NCBI RefSeq assembly: GCF_026342835.1
Contig: NZ_JAPEMI010000001.1
Location: 7,818,501 to 7,882,500, forward strand
DNA: 64,000 nt
Origin: Streptomyces sp. NBC_00154
Lineage (GTDB): Bacteria > Actinomycetota > Actinomycetes > Streptomycetales > Streptomycetaceae
Direction: 5' to 3'
Shown: one piece after another, positions 16,574 through 26,400 of the stretch
Position numbering within the stretch: the stretch's first letter is position 1
Layout of the letters: every line of letters begins with the position of its first letter
Made by a program: the position numbers and the translations under genes
Notes under the pieces: generated by a model
The model's input: only the letters and a program-made list of their open reading frames with translations
Databases searched by the model: none
What the model was told of the DNA's origin: nothing

Positions 16574-17875
16574 TCAGGCGGCGAGGCTGAGGGTGTTGCG
16601 GTATCGGGCTTGGTGGTTGCGGGTGAACTCCTGTTGTTCGTGCCAGGCCCAGTAGGTGTCGAAGTCGCCGTTGGCGTGCAGGGCACGGAGTTTCAGGACG
16701 GCTTCGGCTCCGGCCAGTCCCCAGCGGGCTCCGGTGATGTCGAGACGGTCTTTCACCAGGTGGCGGCAGGCTCCCTCGATGATGCCCGTCGCGATCGGCC
16801 AGCCGGCGGTCAGGGCGGTGTCGTAGCGGAGGTATTCGGCCTTGTTGGTGAGGTAGGCCACGGCGTCGTCGATGCCTTTGTGGTGGCCGGCCGCGATCCC
16901 GGCCTGTTCGGCGGCCGTCCGGATCGCGGCGGCGGCCTTGCCGCAGTCTCCGGCCAGGACGGTGCGGGCGGTGCGGGCGACCCAGGCCTCGATGGTCTTG
17001 TCGCCGCTGTCGTGCAGGCCGTGGCCGGCACCCCACAAGTACTCCAGGACGTGGACGATGTCGATGACGATGTGCACCTTCACGCCGCGGGCTTGTGCCT
17101 CGGCGTTGATCAGGTCGATCTGGTGGGGTGCGCCGTCGACCAGCACGACCCAGGTGCGGGAGTGGCCGGGGTCGCGGGCCTCGGCCTGGTCGAACACGGC
17201 GGCCACGACTTCGGCGGCGATGTCGTTGACCGAGCCGCACAGCCACTTGGAGCGGGCTTACGGGGCCCGGACCGGGAGGTCGGCACCGTCGGTGGCCCTC
17301 TCGGGGTCGGGGTCGGGGTCGGGGTCGGCGATGATGTCGTCGATGTCGGCGGCGGCGCCGATCGCCAGCTCGGCGACCTGCCGATGGCCGACCCCGGCGC
17401 CGGTCAGGGCGTTGACGCGGCCGGTGGCCTCGGCGAACGAGCCGCGGGCCGCCTCGATCGCGGCGAGTTTCGCGATCCCGTGGGAGTGCATCCCGGCCGG
17501 CATGTTCAACACCGCGTCCGCGACGTGCAGATCGGCGACCCCCGTGCCACGGTAGGCGATCCTGGTCGCGGTGACCTTCCCGAACACCGTGGCCAGGACA
17601 CGCGTGCGGCCGCGCTCGATCCTCGTGCGCTCCACGCCGTCCGCGTCCACCACCTCCGGCACCCGCATCTCGGTGAGCGAGCGCAGGTTCAGATGGTCCT
17701 GGAACAGCGACCGGGTCACCTCCCGCATCCGCGAGCCGACCAGGTCCTCCAGCTGTGAGTGCGTCAACTGTGCAGTGTCCGGACCGGACAGATCCGCGGT
17801 CACCAGCTCGAACAACCCCCGCGAGGCGGCGAACGCGTCCTCGGCCACCGCCAGATCCGCCCCCACGCCGCTCAC
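16574..17875 (-). pseudogene. ISKra4-family transposase with in-frame stop
   Basis: From GTG 17875 one frame runs through LFELVTADLSGPDTAQLTHS, VFGKVTATRIAYRGTG, ADAVLNMPAGMHSHGIAKLA and an Asp-Pro repeat to LPVRAP, where TAA (17258-17260) interrupts it. The same frame resumes ARSKWLCGSVND, WVVLVDGAPHQIDLINAEAQ, IDIVHVLEYLWGA, GIIEGACRHLVKDRLDITGA and ends at 16574. It is therefore a nonsense mutation, not a frameshift. The start overlaps the upstream accessory gene as GTGA (translational coupling). Confidence 0.85.
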
Positions 17876-18372
17876 CGCGCACCAGCCCGGGAAACCAGCG
17901 CGAACAGCCCCGACTCGGCCTCGACGAGAATCCCTCGCTCGACCAGCCGCTTCAGCTTCGACCGCATACCCTCGGTATGGTTCGCCGCCGTCCCCAGGCC
18001 CACCCCGACACACACGTCCTTGCAGCGCAGCGGGCCCGGCGCCTGGGCGAAGACCACCAGGATCCGCCGATACGCCTCCGAGGTCACCGTCGCATCCCCG
18101 GACGCCTCCGCCGCCAGCAGCACCGGAACCAACTCCGCCAACGGCACCACCGCGGACTCAACATCCGCAACCGGCGCCGCCGAGCCCGGACCGTCCGCCA
18201 GCACCTCGGTCATCGTCTCCCGAGTGATCTGCAACCGGGACAGCTCGGTCTCTACCAGCATCAACGCCTCGGACAACCTGGCAATCTGCTCACGCAGTTC
18301 GGCGGCCCGCGACCCGGCCGCACTCTCTTTGGACTCCAACACGGCCAACCACGACGGCACGAGACCACCCAC
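17872..18372 (-). CDS. ISKra4-associated coiled-coil / winged-helix accessory protein (copy 1)
   Basis: 166 aa. N-terminal half is a coiled coil (RAAELREQIARLSEALMLVETELSRLQ). The C-terminal half has a winged-helix look (YRRILVVFAQAPGPLRCKDV, GLGTAANHTEGMRSKLKRLVERGILVEAESGLFAL). Overlaps the transposase start by 4 bases. The product of 23541-24064 has the same architecture. It probably assists or regulates transposition. Not a named family that I recognise. Confidence 0.75.
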   Translation of the reverse strand: MGGLVPSWLAVLESKESAAGSRAAELREQIARLSEALMLVETELSRLQITRETMTEVLADGPGSAAPVADVESAVVPLAELVPVLLAAEASGDATVTSEAYRRILVVFAQAPGPLRCKDVCVGVGLGTAANHTEGMRSKLKRLVERGILVEAESGLFALVSRAGAR

Positions 18373-18647
18373 CCCCGACCAGTGTCCGCACCGACAGCGG
18401 ACGACTCACCACGGAAGGTAGGGAACCGAAGCAGCCCCCGGCATACCAAACCCCATCGAACCACCCCAACGAGTCACCCGAGCAAGATACGCACCCGATC
18501 CGGATCCAGCACGGCCTTGCCGGTGGAGGCCTGCCGGGCGGCGCCCGTACGCGTGGCCGTCCAGAACCGCGCCTGCACCACACGGCCGCGATGATGCCCC
18601 CACCGCCCGGCGAGCACCCGAGGCCCCCGACACCGTCCCGGCACAGG

Positions 18648-19601
18648 TCACCGGGAGTACGCGGCCACGTGCCTGACCATCCCGATCAGTGTGAGCACCC
18701 AGGCAGCGCAGGCGACCCAAAGCAGTACCTGGCCCGGCGTCCGCAGCCAGCCCACACCCGCGGCGTCGGCGACGGACAGGGTGGCGACGGCCGTCATGCC
18801 CATCGGGAAGACCGTCGCCCAGCGCCTCATGTCGTAACGCGGACGCGGCCAGCGCGCCTCAGCGAAGAGGAGGACGGCGTACCAGCACAGGGACAGCGCG
18901 AGCGTGACCAGCGTGATCGGACGTAGCACGTCGTGCAGCGCGGTGCCGCGCCAGGCGGGCACGGCCAGCAACTGCGCCCCGGCCAGCGCGCAGATCCCCA
19001 TCGCCCCGCCCGCCACCCACTGGTCGCCCCCTCCGGACCGCACCTGGCCCAGGTCGAAGCGGACGAAGGCCACCGGGTACAGAGCCAGTCCGAGCACGAA
19101 GCAGCCCAGCGCCGGCCAGGCGAGCCACCCGGACGGCAACGAGACGACCAGCGTTCCACCCAGCACGGCCAGGGCCTGCGTCGCGACGCACACCAGGAAC
19201 ACCGTGCCCGGCAAGTGCCGCAGCCAGTGCCGCACCACCGCCGCCAGCAGCACCGGCCAGATCAGTACCGCGACGACCAGCGCGGCGACCGCGACACCCG
19301 ACCACCCCTGTAGCGCGAACCACTCCCCGAGAATGGTCGTTGCGGCCACGGCGGTCAGCGCGGGCGGCGTGTCCGCCTCCAACCGGTCCCGGTCGCGCAG
19401 CAGCCGCCGCGCGAAGTCGAAGGCGAGCCCGCACCACGCAACGGCAGCGAGGACGAGCAGGATCTGTGAAAGCACCGCTTGCCCCACCAGGCGCAGCCCG
19501 ATGGAGACAATCCCGGTCGCCATCACCGCTGTCCCCGCTCCCGGGGGCAGCTCCTGCCACCAGCCCACCAGACCGTCCACGGCCCGCGCACTGTCACCCA
19601 T
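18648..19601 (-). CDS. TDT-family membrane transporter (TehA/SLAC1-like)
   Basis: 317 aa with about ten hydrophobic helices. The opening PPGAGTAVMATGIVSIGLRLVG is the signature first helix of the tellurite-resistance / dicarboxylate transporter family, followed by repeated helical hairpins to VGWLRTPGQVLLWVACAAWVLTLIGMVRH. The start at ATG 19601 (MGDSARAVDG) fits; the longer reading to 19886 adds an Arg-rich tail. Probably an anion, sulfite, tellurite or C4-dicarboxylate carrier; substrate unknown. Confidence 0.85.
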   Translation of the reverse strand: MGDSARAVDGLVGWWQELPPGAGTAVMATGIVSIGLRLVGQAVLSQILLVLAAVAWCGLAFDFARRLLRDRDRLEADTPPALTAVAATTILGEWFALQGWSGVAVAALVVAVLIWPVLLAAVVRHWLRHLPGTVFLVCVATQALAVLGGTLVVSLPSGWLAWPALGCFVLGLALYPVAFVRFDLGQVRSGGGDQWVAGGAMGICALAGAQLLAVPAWRGTALHDVLRPITLVTLALSLCWYAVLLFAEARWPRPRYDMRRWATVFPMGMTAVATLSVADAAGVGWLRTPGQVLLWVACAAWVLTLIGMVRHVAAYSR

Positions 19602-19723
19602 CCCCCCACACTGTGCGGCGGTGAGGCAGGCCGCAACTGCAACACAGCCCCGACACAGCGAGCGGGCAAGGTTGTCCCGGGTATCCAGGTGAGCCGGGGC
19701 GGCGACCACGGTACGGTCCCCGG

Positions 19724-20101
19724 ATGGAGCGCTCGAACCCCAGCTGCCCTGCTCACGGGCCCGGAATCGATCCCGCGTGCTTGATCGGGCGTCGGCTTGT
19801 GCAGCTCGTGGCGTCGTGGCACGTGCATGACGGGCGCCGCTCCGACGCCCCCGTCGACGTGTGGCTGATCGATGACCAAGGCGCATCCACCCGCATCATG
19901 AACGGAACGGACTGGTGCCTCGTCGTTGAGACATCCCTACCGTACGAGGGCTATGACATGGGCGACTGGGGCCGGATCGACGTTCTTCCTGTTCGCGACG
20001 AGACGCCCCTCGCGAGCCATGTTGGGGACACCGTGCTCGGAGTCCGGGAGGAGTGGGAACCGCGAACAGGGCGCATGGTGTCGGCGGGTTCGTGTGGCTG
20101 A
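19724..20101 (+). CDS. Hypothetical protein
   Basis: 125 aa at most from ATG 19724. The middle (VDVWLIDDQGASTRIMNGTDWCLVVETSLP, DMGDWGRIDVLPV) looks like a real soluble domain, possibly an alpha/beta fold, but I do not recognise it. The C-terminus may be truncated, since the following sequence shows no related continuation. Confidence 0.5.
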   Translation: MERSNPSCPAHGPGIDPACLIGRRLVQLVASWHVHDGRRSDAPVDVWLIDDQGASTRIMNGTDWCLVVETSLPYEGYDMGDWGRIDVLPVRDETPLASHVGDTVLGVREEWEPRTGRMVSAGSCG

Positions 20102-20559
20102 CCGACGGCAACACGTACCGCCCTAATGTGCCGCCCCACCGATGCACGTTCGATCTCGCCGCCGGGCAGACTGCGACATGTTCGACCCGTGCCCGGCCCG
20201 ATCGTCCAGGCACCCAATGGGTGGCCGCCACCGCAGCCGAAACGGGAGTGGCCGAGTACCCATCCGGTTGGAGCAGCTTCCCGAGTGTGACCGGCACCCA
20301 GAGCGGCCACCCGTTGACTTGGCCGTTGCCGAAGTAGCGGACAGCCGTCGACGCGCATTGCGGCGCCTTGATCCGGAGGCCTTTGGATTGCCGGTCGGAG
20401 ATGATGCGGACCCAAGGCGGCACGACTCGTCCGGCGGGAAGCGGCGGTGTCGGCAAACGATAGTTATCTTGAGCTCCGAGATGCTGTGTCTCGCTGACCT
20501 GGGGCGATGCGGCAAGGACAGTGTCCATGAGGCAGCTCACGAGGCTGGCCAGGGTCCTG
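20102..20559. other. Unassigned region
   Basis: Both strands have open frames. The plus-strand reading (GGFVWLTDGNTYRPNVPPHRCTFDLA, 20053-20337) and the minus-strand reading (WVRIISDRQSKGLRIKAPQCAS, about 20420-20340) are both protein-like, but neither is recognised. Probably gene fragments. Confidence 0.35.
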
Positions 20560-21006
20560 TCAGCAGGGCCCGATCGTTGCCGAACCTCGACCTTGGCGGC
20601 GGGTCTCCGGGATGGGCGGGCTCTGGAGCCTGGCGGCGCGCAGGTCGCCGAGCGCGTGGGCGAGTTGTTCTCGGAGCTGGCGGTTTTCCTCGGCGAGGCG
20701 GCGGTTGCGTTCGTTGGCGGCCTCCAGGCGTTGGATGAGCGAAGCGTCGGAGGCTCGCTGCCGGGCCGGAACCGGGTCGGCGGAGGCTCGCTGTCGATCG
20801 GCCCGCAGGCGTTCGATCTCGGCTCGCAGGTCGGGTTGGGTGTAGAGCCAAGATCTTGAGACGCTGGCGGCACGGGCCACGATGTCGAAGGTGACGACCG
20901 TGCCTGCGGCGTCGATCTCGCGTAGGGCCTTGATCGCCTTGGCCCGTGTGTACTCGTGACGGTTGCCAGCCGCCGCGACGATATGGTGGGAGTTGTCAGC
21001 CCGCAT
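20560..21006 (-). CDS. DUF6262-type TnpC-like accessory of a Tn554-class element
   Basis: 148 aa. MRADNSHHIVAAAGNRHEYTRAKAIKALREID and FDIVARAASVSRSWLYTQPDLRAEIERLR form the helix-turn-helix head; ERNRRLAEENRQLREQLAHALGDLRAARL is a coiled coil. This matches DUF6262 proteins encoded immediately after the tyrosine recombinases of Tn554-like transposons. Its start overlaps the end of the integrase remnant at 20996-21184, as in intact elements. Confidence 0.75.
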   Translation of the reverse strand: MRADNSHHIVAAAGNRHEYTRAKAIKALREIDAAGTVVTFDIVARAASVSRSWLYTQPDLRAEIERLRADRQRASADPVPARQRASDASLIQRLEAANERNRRLAEENRQLREQLAHALGDLRAARLQSPPIPETRRQGRGSATIGPC

Positions 21007-21184
21007 CAGGCACCTCCGCTCCGTCGGGAGCTTCGTCGTCCTCCAGGGAAGCGATGATCCGGTCGAGGTTGCCGAGGGCCTGCTGGTTCATCTCGACGAC
21101 GCGGAGCTGGCCGCGGGCCTCGGCCGCCGAGACTATCTGTAGGAGTTGCTGGCGCTGCTGCCGGTGCTGAGGCAGGAACTCCGG
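20996..21184 (-). pseudogene. Tn554-type site-specific integrase, C-terminal stub
   Basis: About 62 residues (EFLPQHRQQRQQLLQIVSAAEARGQ, EMNQQALGNLDRIIASLED) matching the tail of the tyrosine recombinase that precedes DUF6262 in Tn554-like elements. The catalytic domain is cut off by the IS3 element whose left repeat starts at 21185. Confidence 0.65.
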
Positions 21185-21234
21185 TGAACCGCCCCGGTTC
21201 GAATAGAGACTCGATTCCATGTAAGGATTGAGTC

Positions 21235-21561
21235 ATGGCACGCCCCTCCTCCTATCCCCTTGAGCTGCGCAAACGAGCGGTCCGCATGGTCGCCGAGGTC
21301 CGCGGTGATTACCCGAACGAGTCGGCCGCGCTGAAGACGGTCGCCCAGAAACTCGGCATCGGCTCGGCCGAGACCCTGCGGAACTGGGTCAAGCAGGACG
21401 AGATCGACTCCGGTCGGCGGCCCGGCACGACGTCGGAGGAGTCCGCGGCGATGAAGGCCCTGAAGAAGGAGAACGCCGAACTCCGCCGCGCGAACGACAT
21501 CTTGAAAGCCGCGGCAAGTTTCTTCGCGGCCGAGCTCGACCGGCCACACACACGCTCGTAG
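21235..21561 (+). CDS. IS3-family transposase OrfA
   Basis: 108 aa. SSYPLELRKRAVRMVAEVRGDYPNE with the HTH (VAQKLGIGSAETLRNWVKQDEID) and the zipper-like MKALKKENAELRRANDILKAA. Overlaps the orfB frame, which lies in the -1 frame, as expected for programmed frameshifting in IS3 elements. Confidence 0.9.
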   Translation: MARPSSYPLELRKRAVRMVAEVRGDYPNESAALKTVAQKLGIGSAETLRNWVKQDEIDSGRRPGTTSEESAAMKALKKENAELRRANDILKAAASFFAAELDRPHTRS

Positions 21562-21614
21562 CGTTCATCGACGAGCACCGGGCCCGCTTCGGCGGTGTCG
21601 AGCCGATCTGCCGC

Positions 21615-22487
21615 GTGCTCACCGAGCACGATTGCAAGATCGCCCCTTCCACCTACTACGCCCACCACAAGCGGCTGGCCGAGCCGTCCGCGAGGACCGT
21701 GCGCGACGCCGGGCTGAAAGAGAAGATCAAGGAGATCTACGCGTCCAACTACCGCGTCTACGGGGCGAGGAAGATCTGGCGCGAGCTGAACCGCCAGGAC
21801 ATCCCGGTGGCCCGCTGCGCGGTCGAGCGGCTGATGCGCGAGCTGAACATCGCCGGCGCGGTGCGCGGCAAGAGGGTCATCACCACGATCCCGGACGAGA
21901 AGGCCGAGCGGGCACCGGACCGCGTCGAGCGCGACTTCGTCGCCGAGGCGCCCAACCGCACCTGGGTCGCGGACTTCACCCACGTGGCGACCTGGGCGGG
22001 CGTCGTCTACGTCGCCTTCGTCGTGGATACCTTTTCACGTCGCATCGTGGGCTGGTCCGCCTCCACATCGAAGGAGACCCAGCTCGTCCTGGACGCGCTG
22101 GAGATGGCACTGTGGCAACGCGACCGCGACCAACACCCGTATACGCACGGCGAGTTGATCCATCACTCCGATGCCGGGTCGCAATACACGAGTTTCCGTC
22201 TCGCCGAGCACCTGGATGCCGCCGGTCTCGCGGCGAGCATCGGTTCCGTCGGGGACGCACTGGACAACGCCCTGATGGAATCGACCATCGGTCTCTACAA
22301 AACCGAGTTGATCAAGCCGCAACGGCCCTGGAAGACGCTCTCCCAGGTCGAGCTGGCCACCGCCGAATGGGTCGACTGGTACTGCCACCGGCGCCTCCAC
22401 GGTGAAATAGGCCACGTCCCGCCCGTCGAGTACGAGAACAACTACTACCTCGCGACCACGAAACCCCAGGTCACAACCGCTATCTGA
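21615..22487 (+). CDS. IS3-family transposase OrfB
   Basis: 290 aa from ATG 21615; the open frame extends back to about 21534 (LVAFIDEHRARFGGVEPICRVLTEH), so the natural product is probably an OrfAB fusion. Catalytic core: TWVADFTHVATWAGVVYVAFV (Asp), GELIHHSDAGSQYTSFR (Asp) and GDALDNALMESTIGLYKTEL (Glu). Intact. Confidence 0.92.
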   Translation: MLTEHDCKIAPSTYYAHHKRLAEPSARTVRDAGLKEKIKEIYASNYRVYGARKIWRELNRQDIPVARCAVERLMRELNIAGAVRGKRVITTIPDEKAERAPDRVERDFVAEAPNRTWVADFTHVATWAGVVYVAFVVDTFSRRIVGWSASTSKETQLVLDALEMALWQRDRDQHPYTHGELIHHSDAGSQYTSFRLAEHLDAAGLAASIGSVGDALDNALMESTIGLYKTELIKPQRPWKTLSQVELATAEWVDWYCHRRLHGEIGHVPPVEYENNYYLATTKPQVTTAI

Positions 22488-22514
22488 GCTCTCTACCGAA
22501 CCCGGGGCGGTTCA

Positions 22515-23540
22515 AGGTTCCTGGTCGGGTGATCGTGTGGTGGTGCGGGCATGAAGGCGGGGCCTCTTGGTAGCTCGGGGGTGCGAACCTAACCGAGCGG
22601 CCCAAGGAGGCCCCGTTGTCACATGTGTACGCGCCTGCGCCCGTGGACTTCAACTCGCCCGGCGTGTCGTGCGATTGCCTCGCGCACGTGTACGGCAATG
22701 CGGCCGATCACCCGGACCGGGTGCGCCGGTATCCCTCGGACATGAGCGACGAGGAATGGACGGCGGTACGGCCGTTGTTGCCCACCCCTGCCTGGCTGGA
22801 GGGCCGCGGCGGGCAGCCCGAAGGGTACTGCCACCGTCAGATGCTGGATGCGATCCGCTACCTGGTCGCGGGCGGGATCTCCTGGCGGTCGATGCCCGCG
22901 GACTTCCCCGACTGGGACCGCGTCTACGCCTTCTTCCGCCGCTGGCGGCAGCCGGACTGATCACCGAGTTCCACGACCGGCTACGCGGGCGGATTCGCGA
23001 GCGCGAGGGCCGCGCGGTGGAACCGACGGCCGGGATCATCGACGCGCAGTCGGTGAAGGCCGCCGCGACGGTGCCCGCCGACTCACGCGGCTACGACGGC
23101 GGCAAGCAGATCAACGGCCGCAAGCGGCACATCATCACAGACTGCCTCGGCCTGCTCCTGGTCGTCGCGGTCACCGCCGCGAACGTGGGCGACCGCGAAG
23201 CGGCCGTGCCCCTGCTGCAGCGGCTACGCCGGCTGCACCGGGACATGTGCCTGGTCTGGGCCGATGGCGGCTACACCGGCGGTCTCGTCGACTGGTGCCG
23301 GCAGAAACTCGCCTTCGCCCTTGAAGTCGTCAAGCGCACCGACGACATGGAGGGGTTCGTGGTACTGCCGAGACGGTGGGTGGTGGAGCGCACTCTGAGC
23401 TGGCTGATGCAGTCGCGGCGTCTGTGCCGGGACTACGAGACACTGACCGCGACCAGCGAGGCGATGATCCTGTTCTCGATGATCACGCGGATGAGCCGCC
23501 GACTGGCCCGGCCACGAGCCGACGGCCGGCACTGAACGCC
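22515..23540 (+). mobile_element. IS5-type element copy 2
   Basis: Same orientation as copy 1 at 12607, about 9.9 kb apart, and near-identical over the shared part. The left end joins the IS3 directly. The right end lies at about 23530-23545, where the ISKra4-type accessory gene is cut. Includes the full 3' half missing from copy 1. Confidence 0.8.
22616..23535 (+). pseudogene. IS5-type transposase with one-base deletion
   Basis: N-terminal part (TTG 22616 to about 22950) is identical to copy 1. At about 22951 one base is missing compared with copy 1 (GCGGCAGCCGG against GCGGCAGCACGG), which gives an early stop at 22960. The second part continues in another frame: GIIDAQSVKAAATVP, DCLGLLLVVAVTAANVGDRE, WADGGYTGGLVDW, RRWVVERTLSWLMQSRRLCRDYE. 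Both halves of the active site exist but not in one frame. Confidence 0.88.
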
Positions 23541-24064
23541 CCCGACGCCTCCTGGAGCAACCACCCGCGCTCGGCCAGGCGCTTGGCCTTCGACCGCACC
23601 CCTTCGACCTTCGCCGCGACCGTGTTGTCGATACCCAGTGCCGCCGCGATGTCCTTGGCCCGCACCGGCTCGTGACCCGGCCGGTCCTGAAGCACGTTCA
23701 GGATCCGCTGGTTGTCCAGCGAAAGCACCGACACCGACAACCCCTCCCGCCAGGGCGGCACGACCGCTCTCGGCACTGACGCGGACCCCGGCACAGGAGC
23801 GGACACTTCCTCGCCCTCGACCTCCGTCACGACGGTGGTCTCTTCGGCAGATGCGGCCAGAGCGTCGACGAGCTCCTCGCGCGCGATCACCCGCCGGTCC
23901 AACTCGATCTCGGCGGCCTCCAGCGCCGCGGCCGCACGGGCCGCCTCCTCCCGCAGGTCCTCCACCCGCTCGCGGGCAGCCGTTTCCCGCGCCTCCAACA
24001 ACCCCAGCATCGACGCCACCGCGCACCCCTCGACGATCAAGCGGAAACAGAACGTCGAGACCAT
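23541..24064 (-). CDS. ISKra4-type accessory protein (copy 2), 3' truncated
   Basis: Start MVSTFCFRLIVEGCAVASM at 24064. Coiled coil (ARETAARERVEDLREEAARAAAALEAAEIELDRR), acidic linker, then a winged helix (QRILNVLQDRPGHEPVRAKDIAAALGIDNTVAAKVEG, RSKAKRLAERGWLLQEASGAF). After SGAF the frame runs into IS5 sequence, so the natural end and any downstream transposase are lost. Paralogue of the protein at 17872-18372, with the same domain order. Confidence 0.7.
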
Positions 24065-24121
24065 CCCTCACCCCGACCAAAACCATGCCTGACCAGCAGG
24101 AACTCAACGCTCACATCCGGT

Positions 24122-25619
24122 TCAACAACGGCTTCTGAGGATGCTGCCCTCGGGCAGGGCCACGCTGGTGGATCGGTAGGAGGCCACGCCGCGTCCCAGG
24201 TTCGGCCCCGCGGGGACGTCGATGACGTGGATGCTGCCGTCGGGGAGGGCGAGGACGGGCGCGGGATGTCCTGCCCGGGACAGGGTGCAGGTGCGGGTGG
24301 CCGGGTCGTAGATCACGAAGAGGCAGGTCGCCGTCAGCTCCGGCTGGTCGGGGTTCTCGACGGGCGGGTGTTCGCGGGCGAGCTGTTCGGTCAGGGCGTG
24401 GAGGTGTTCGAGGAGTTCGTCGGCCTGCAGGTCCATCGCGGCCAGGGCGCTGATTGCCGTGCGCAGCCGGCCCATCGTGGTCACGGTGTGCAGGCCGTGG
24501 CCTGACACGTCGCCCGCGACGAGGGCGATGCGTGCACTGGAGAGTGGGATGACGTCGTACCAGACGCCGCTGGTGGTCACAGGCAGGAAGGTGAACGTGG
24601 TCTCCGCGGCGGTCTGCGAGGGCAGCCGGTCGGGCACCAGGGTGCGCTGGGTGAGGCGGGCGATCGTGCGCTCACGGGTGTAGCGGCGGGCGTTGTCGAC
24701 GCACACTGCGGCCCGGGCCACCACGTCGGTGGCGACGCTGAGGTCGGCGTCGTCGAAGGGCGGTGATCCGGTGCCGCGGTAGAAGCCCGCCATGCCGAGC
24801 ACCACGCCGCGCGCGGCCAGCGGGACGGCGATCATCGAGTGCACTCCCGTCTCACGCACTCTCTCGGCGAGCACTGGATGCCGGACCAGCCACGGGTCGT
24901 CGGCCTTCAGCTGCCGTACGAGCCGGGGCTTCAGGTCGCTGAGGGCCTGCGCGTACGGGGTGCCGCGGGGAATCACCCTGACCGCCCCGATCTCGAACAT
25001 GGCCGGAACCGCCGTGATCGCCTCCACTGCTCGGAAGCTTGCCTGGCGCACGGTGACCGGGTCGACCAACGGTCCCGGGCGCGGCGCCTCGCCGTGCAGC
25101 ACGGCATCGAGGACGTCGACCGACACCATGTCGGCCAGCTCGCCCACGGCGACATCGGCGAGTTCCTGCGCTGTACGGAACACATCCAGGCTGCTCCCGA
25201 TCCGCTCACCGGCCCGGTACAGCAGCTGCAGGTGCTGCTCGGCGTGATCCCGCTCGGTGATGTCCACCACCGTGCCGGCCACCCCCAGCGTGCGCCCTTC
25301 GGCGTCCTGGAGACGGAACGCCGAGATCGACAGCACCTTCTCCACGCCGCCCCAGGATGGCCAGGCGGCCCCGGTAGCGGAAATCGGTCATCGCCTCGCC
25401 TGTCTCCAGCACCGTGCGCAGCATGCTCTCCACGTCGTCCGCAACGAATCCCAGCTCGCGCCAGGTTCGGCCGACCGCGTCACTCATGTCGAAGTCCTGG
25501 ACACCGGGCGCGGCGGAGTTGAAGCGCACGATCCGCAGCTCCGGATCCAGAACCTGCAGGCCGATCGGCGGCTGAGTGAACAGCGCGTGCAGCACCGCCG
25601 CATCGAAACCAGAGTCCAT
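24122..25619 (-). pseudogene. PAS-GAF-SpoIIE phosphatase, frameshifted and C-terminally truncated
   Basis: From ATG 25619: a PAS domain (QPPIGLQVLDPELRIVRFNSAAP, VGRTWRELGF) up to about 25350. A frame change follows, then FRLQDAEGRTLGVAGTVVDITERDHAEQ (PAS end), a GAF domain (GERIGSSLDVFRTAQELADVAV to FDDADLSVATDVVARAAVCVDNA) and part of a PP2C-type SpoIIE domain (SGVWYDVIPLSSARIALVAGDVSGHGL, TATCLFVIYDPATRTCTLSRAGHPAPVL). It stops after ALPEGSILR, losing the last catalytic part. Unlike the intact phosphatase at 60664, this copy is dead. Confidence 0.8.
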
Positions 25620-25635
25620 GCCTACGACAGCCTCC

Positions 25636-26032
25636 TTCGCACGATGACAGCCTGCGGCGCAGCCTGGAGCAGGCACGGCACGCTCTCGCCCTGGCCCGTC
25701 GGCTCGACGACCAGGTCGCGATCACTGCGAGCCACGAGATCGACTCACCGGACCTGCTGCTCGCCATGATCCCCGAGGACATACGTCGCGCCTACCACCA
25801 CCGTGTGCTCGGCCCGGTCCTCGACTACGACGCAGCCCACGGGTCCGACCTGGTGAACACGCTGGAGACGTTCCTCGCCGCCTCCGGTTCCTGGCAGGCG
25901 TGCGCCGAGGTGCTGCACGTGCACATCAACACCGTGCGATACCGCATCCAGCGAGTCCAGGATCTGACCGGCCTCGATCTGGCGTCGCTCCCGGATCGGT
26001 TGCACCTGTACCTCGCGCTGAAGTCCCGGTGA
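25636..26032 (+). pseudogene. PucR/CdaR-type regulator, C-terminal fragment
   Basis: Open frame DDSLRRSLEQARHALALARRL through DLLLAMIPEDIRRAYHHRVLGPVLDYD to the HTH tail LETFLAASGSWQACAEVLHVHINTVRYRIQRVQDLTGLDL, which is the PucR C-terminal DNA-binding domain. Only about 130 residues remain and the N-terminal sensing part is absent. Convergence of fragments here points to a deletion joint near 25620. Confidence 0.75.
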
Positions 26033-26400
26033 GGGTCTCCTCTGCGGGACATCTGTTGGGCGCGGGTCACCTGACCGAGGGGCTTGATCCAGGGCTGGGT
26101 AGTTAGGGCCCGTAAAGAATCAACTCGTTGGTTTGGTCTCTGTCGTGAGGGTCACGCCGTGTGCGGCGGCGTGAACGAGGAGTCCCGCCAGGGTGTTGAG
26201 GTGTGCTGCTGGGGGCCGGGGCGGCCTGATCGACCTCTTCGACCGGCGGCGGCTCTTCCATAACCCCTCCTCAAGACATACTCGTGACCAGTGGGGCGTC
26301 TGGGGAACCGTGAGGACGTGCGGGAATCTGAATCCGCGTGCTCGGTAGCAACAGGGCGTGGCTCCTCGGGTCGGCTCCCTCGCCAGACTGACTCTCGGCC
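26033..26400. other. Unassigned region
   Basis: No gene recognised. The minus-strand reading 26120-26235 ends PRPPAAHLNTLAGLLVHAAAHG and a stop, possibly a transposase tail. Confidence 0.3.

Larger units (their letters stand above)
21185..22514 (+). mobile_element. IS3-family element (orfA/orfB complete)
   Basis: Inverted ends TGAACCGCCCCGG-TTCG at 21185-21201 and its reverse complement ending at 22514. About 1.33 kb. Inserted in the Tn554-like integrase gene on the left; on the right it abuts IS5 copy 2 directly, so the right flank is not the continuation of the integrase. Confidence 0.85.

Noticed and set aside
16610..17758. 382-codon plus-strand frame across the ISKra4 transposase
   Set aside because: Antisense shadow: the composition is Gly/Val/Asp-rich and has no motif, while the minus strand matches ISKra4 throughout.
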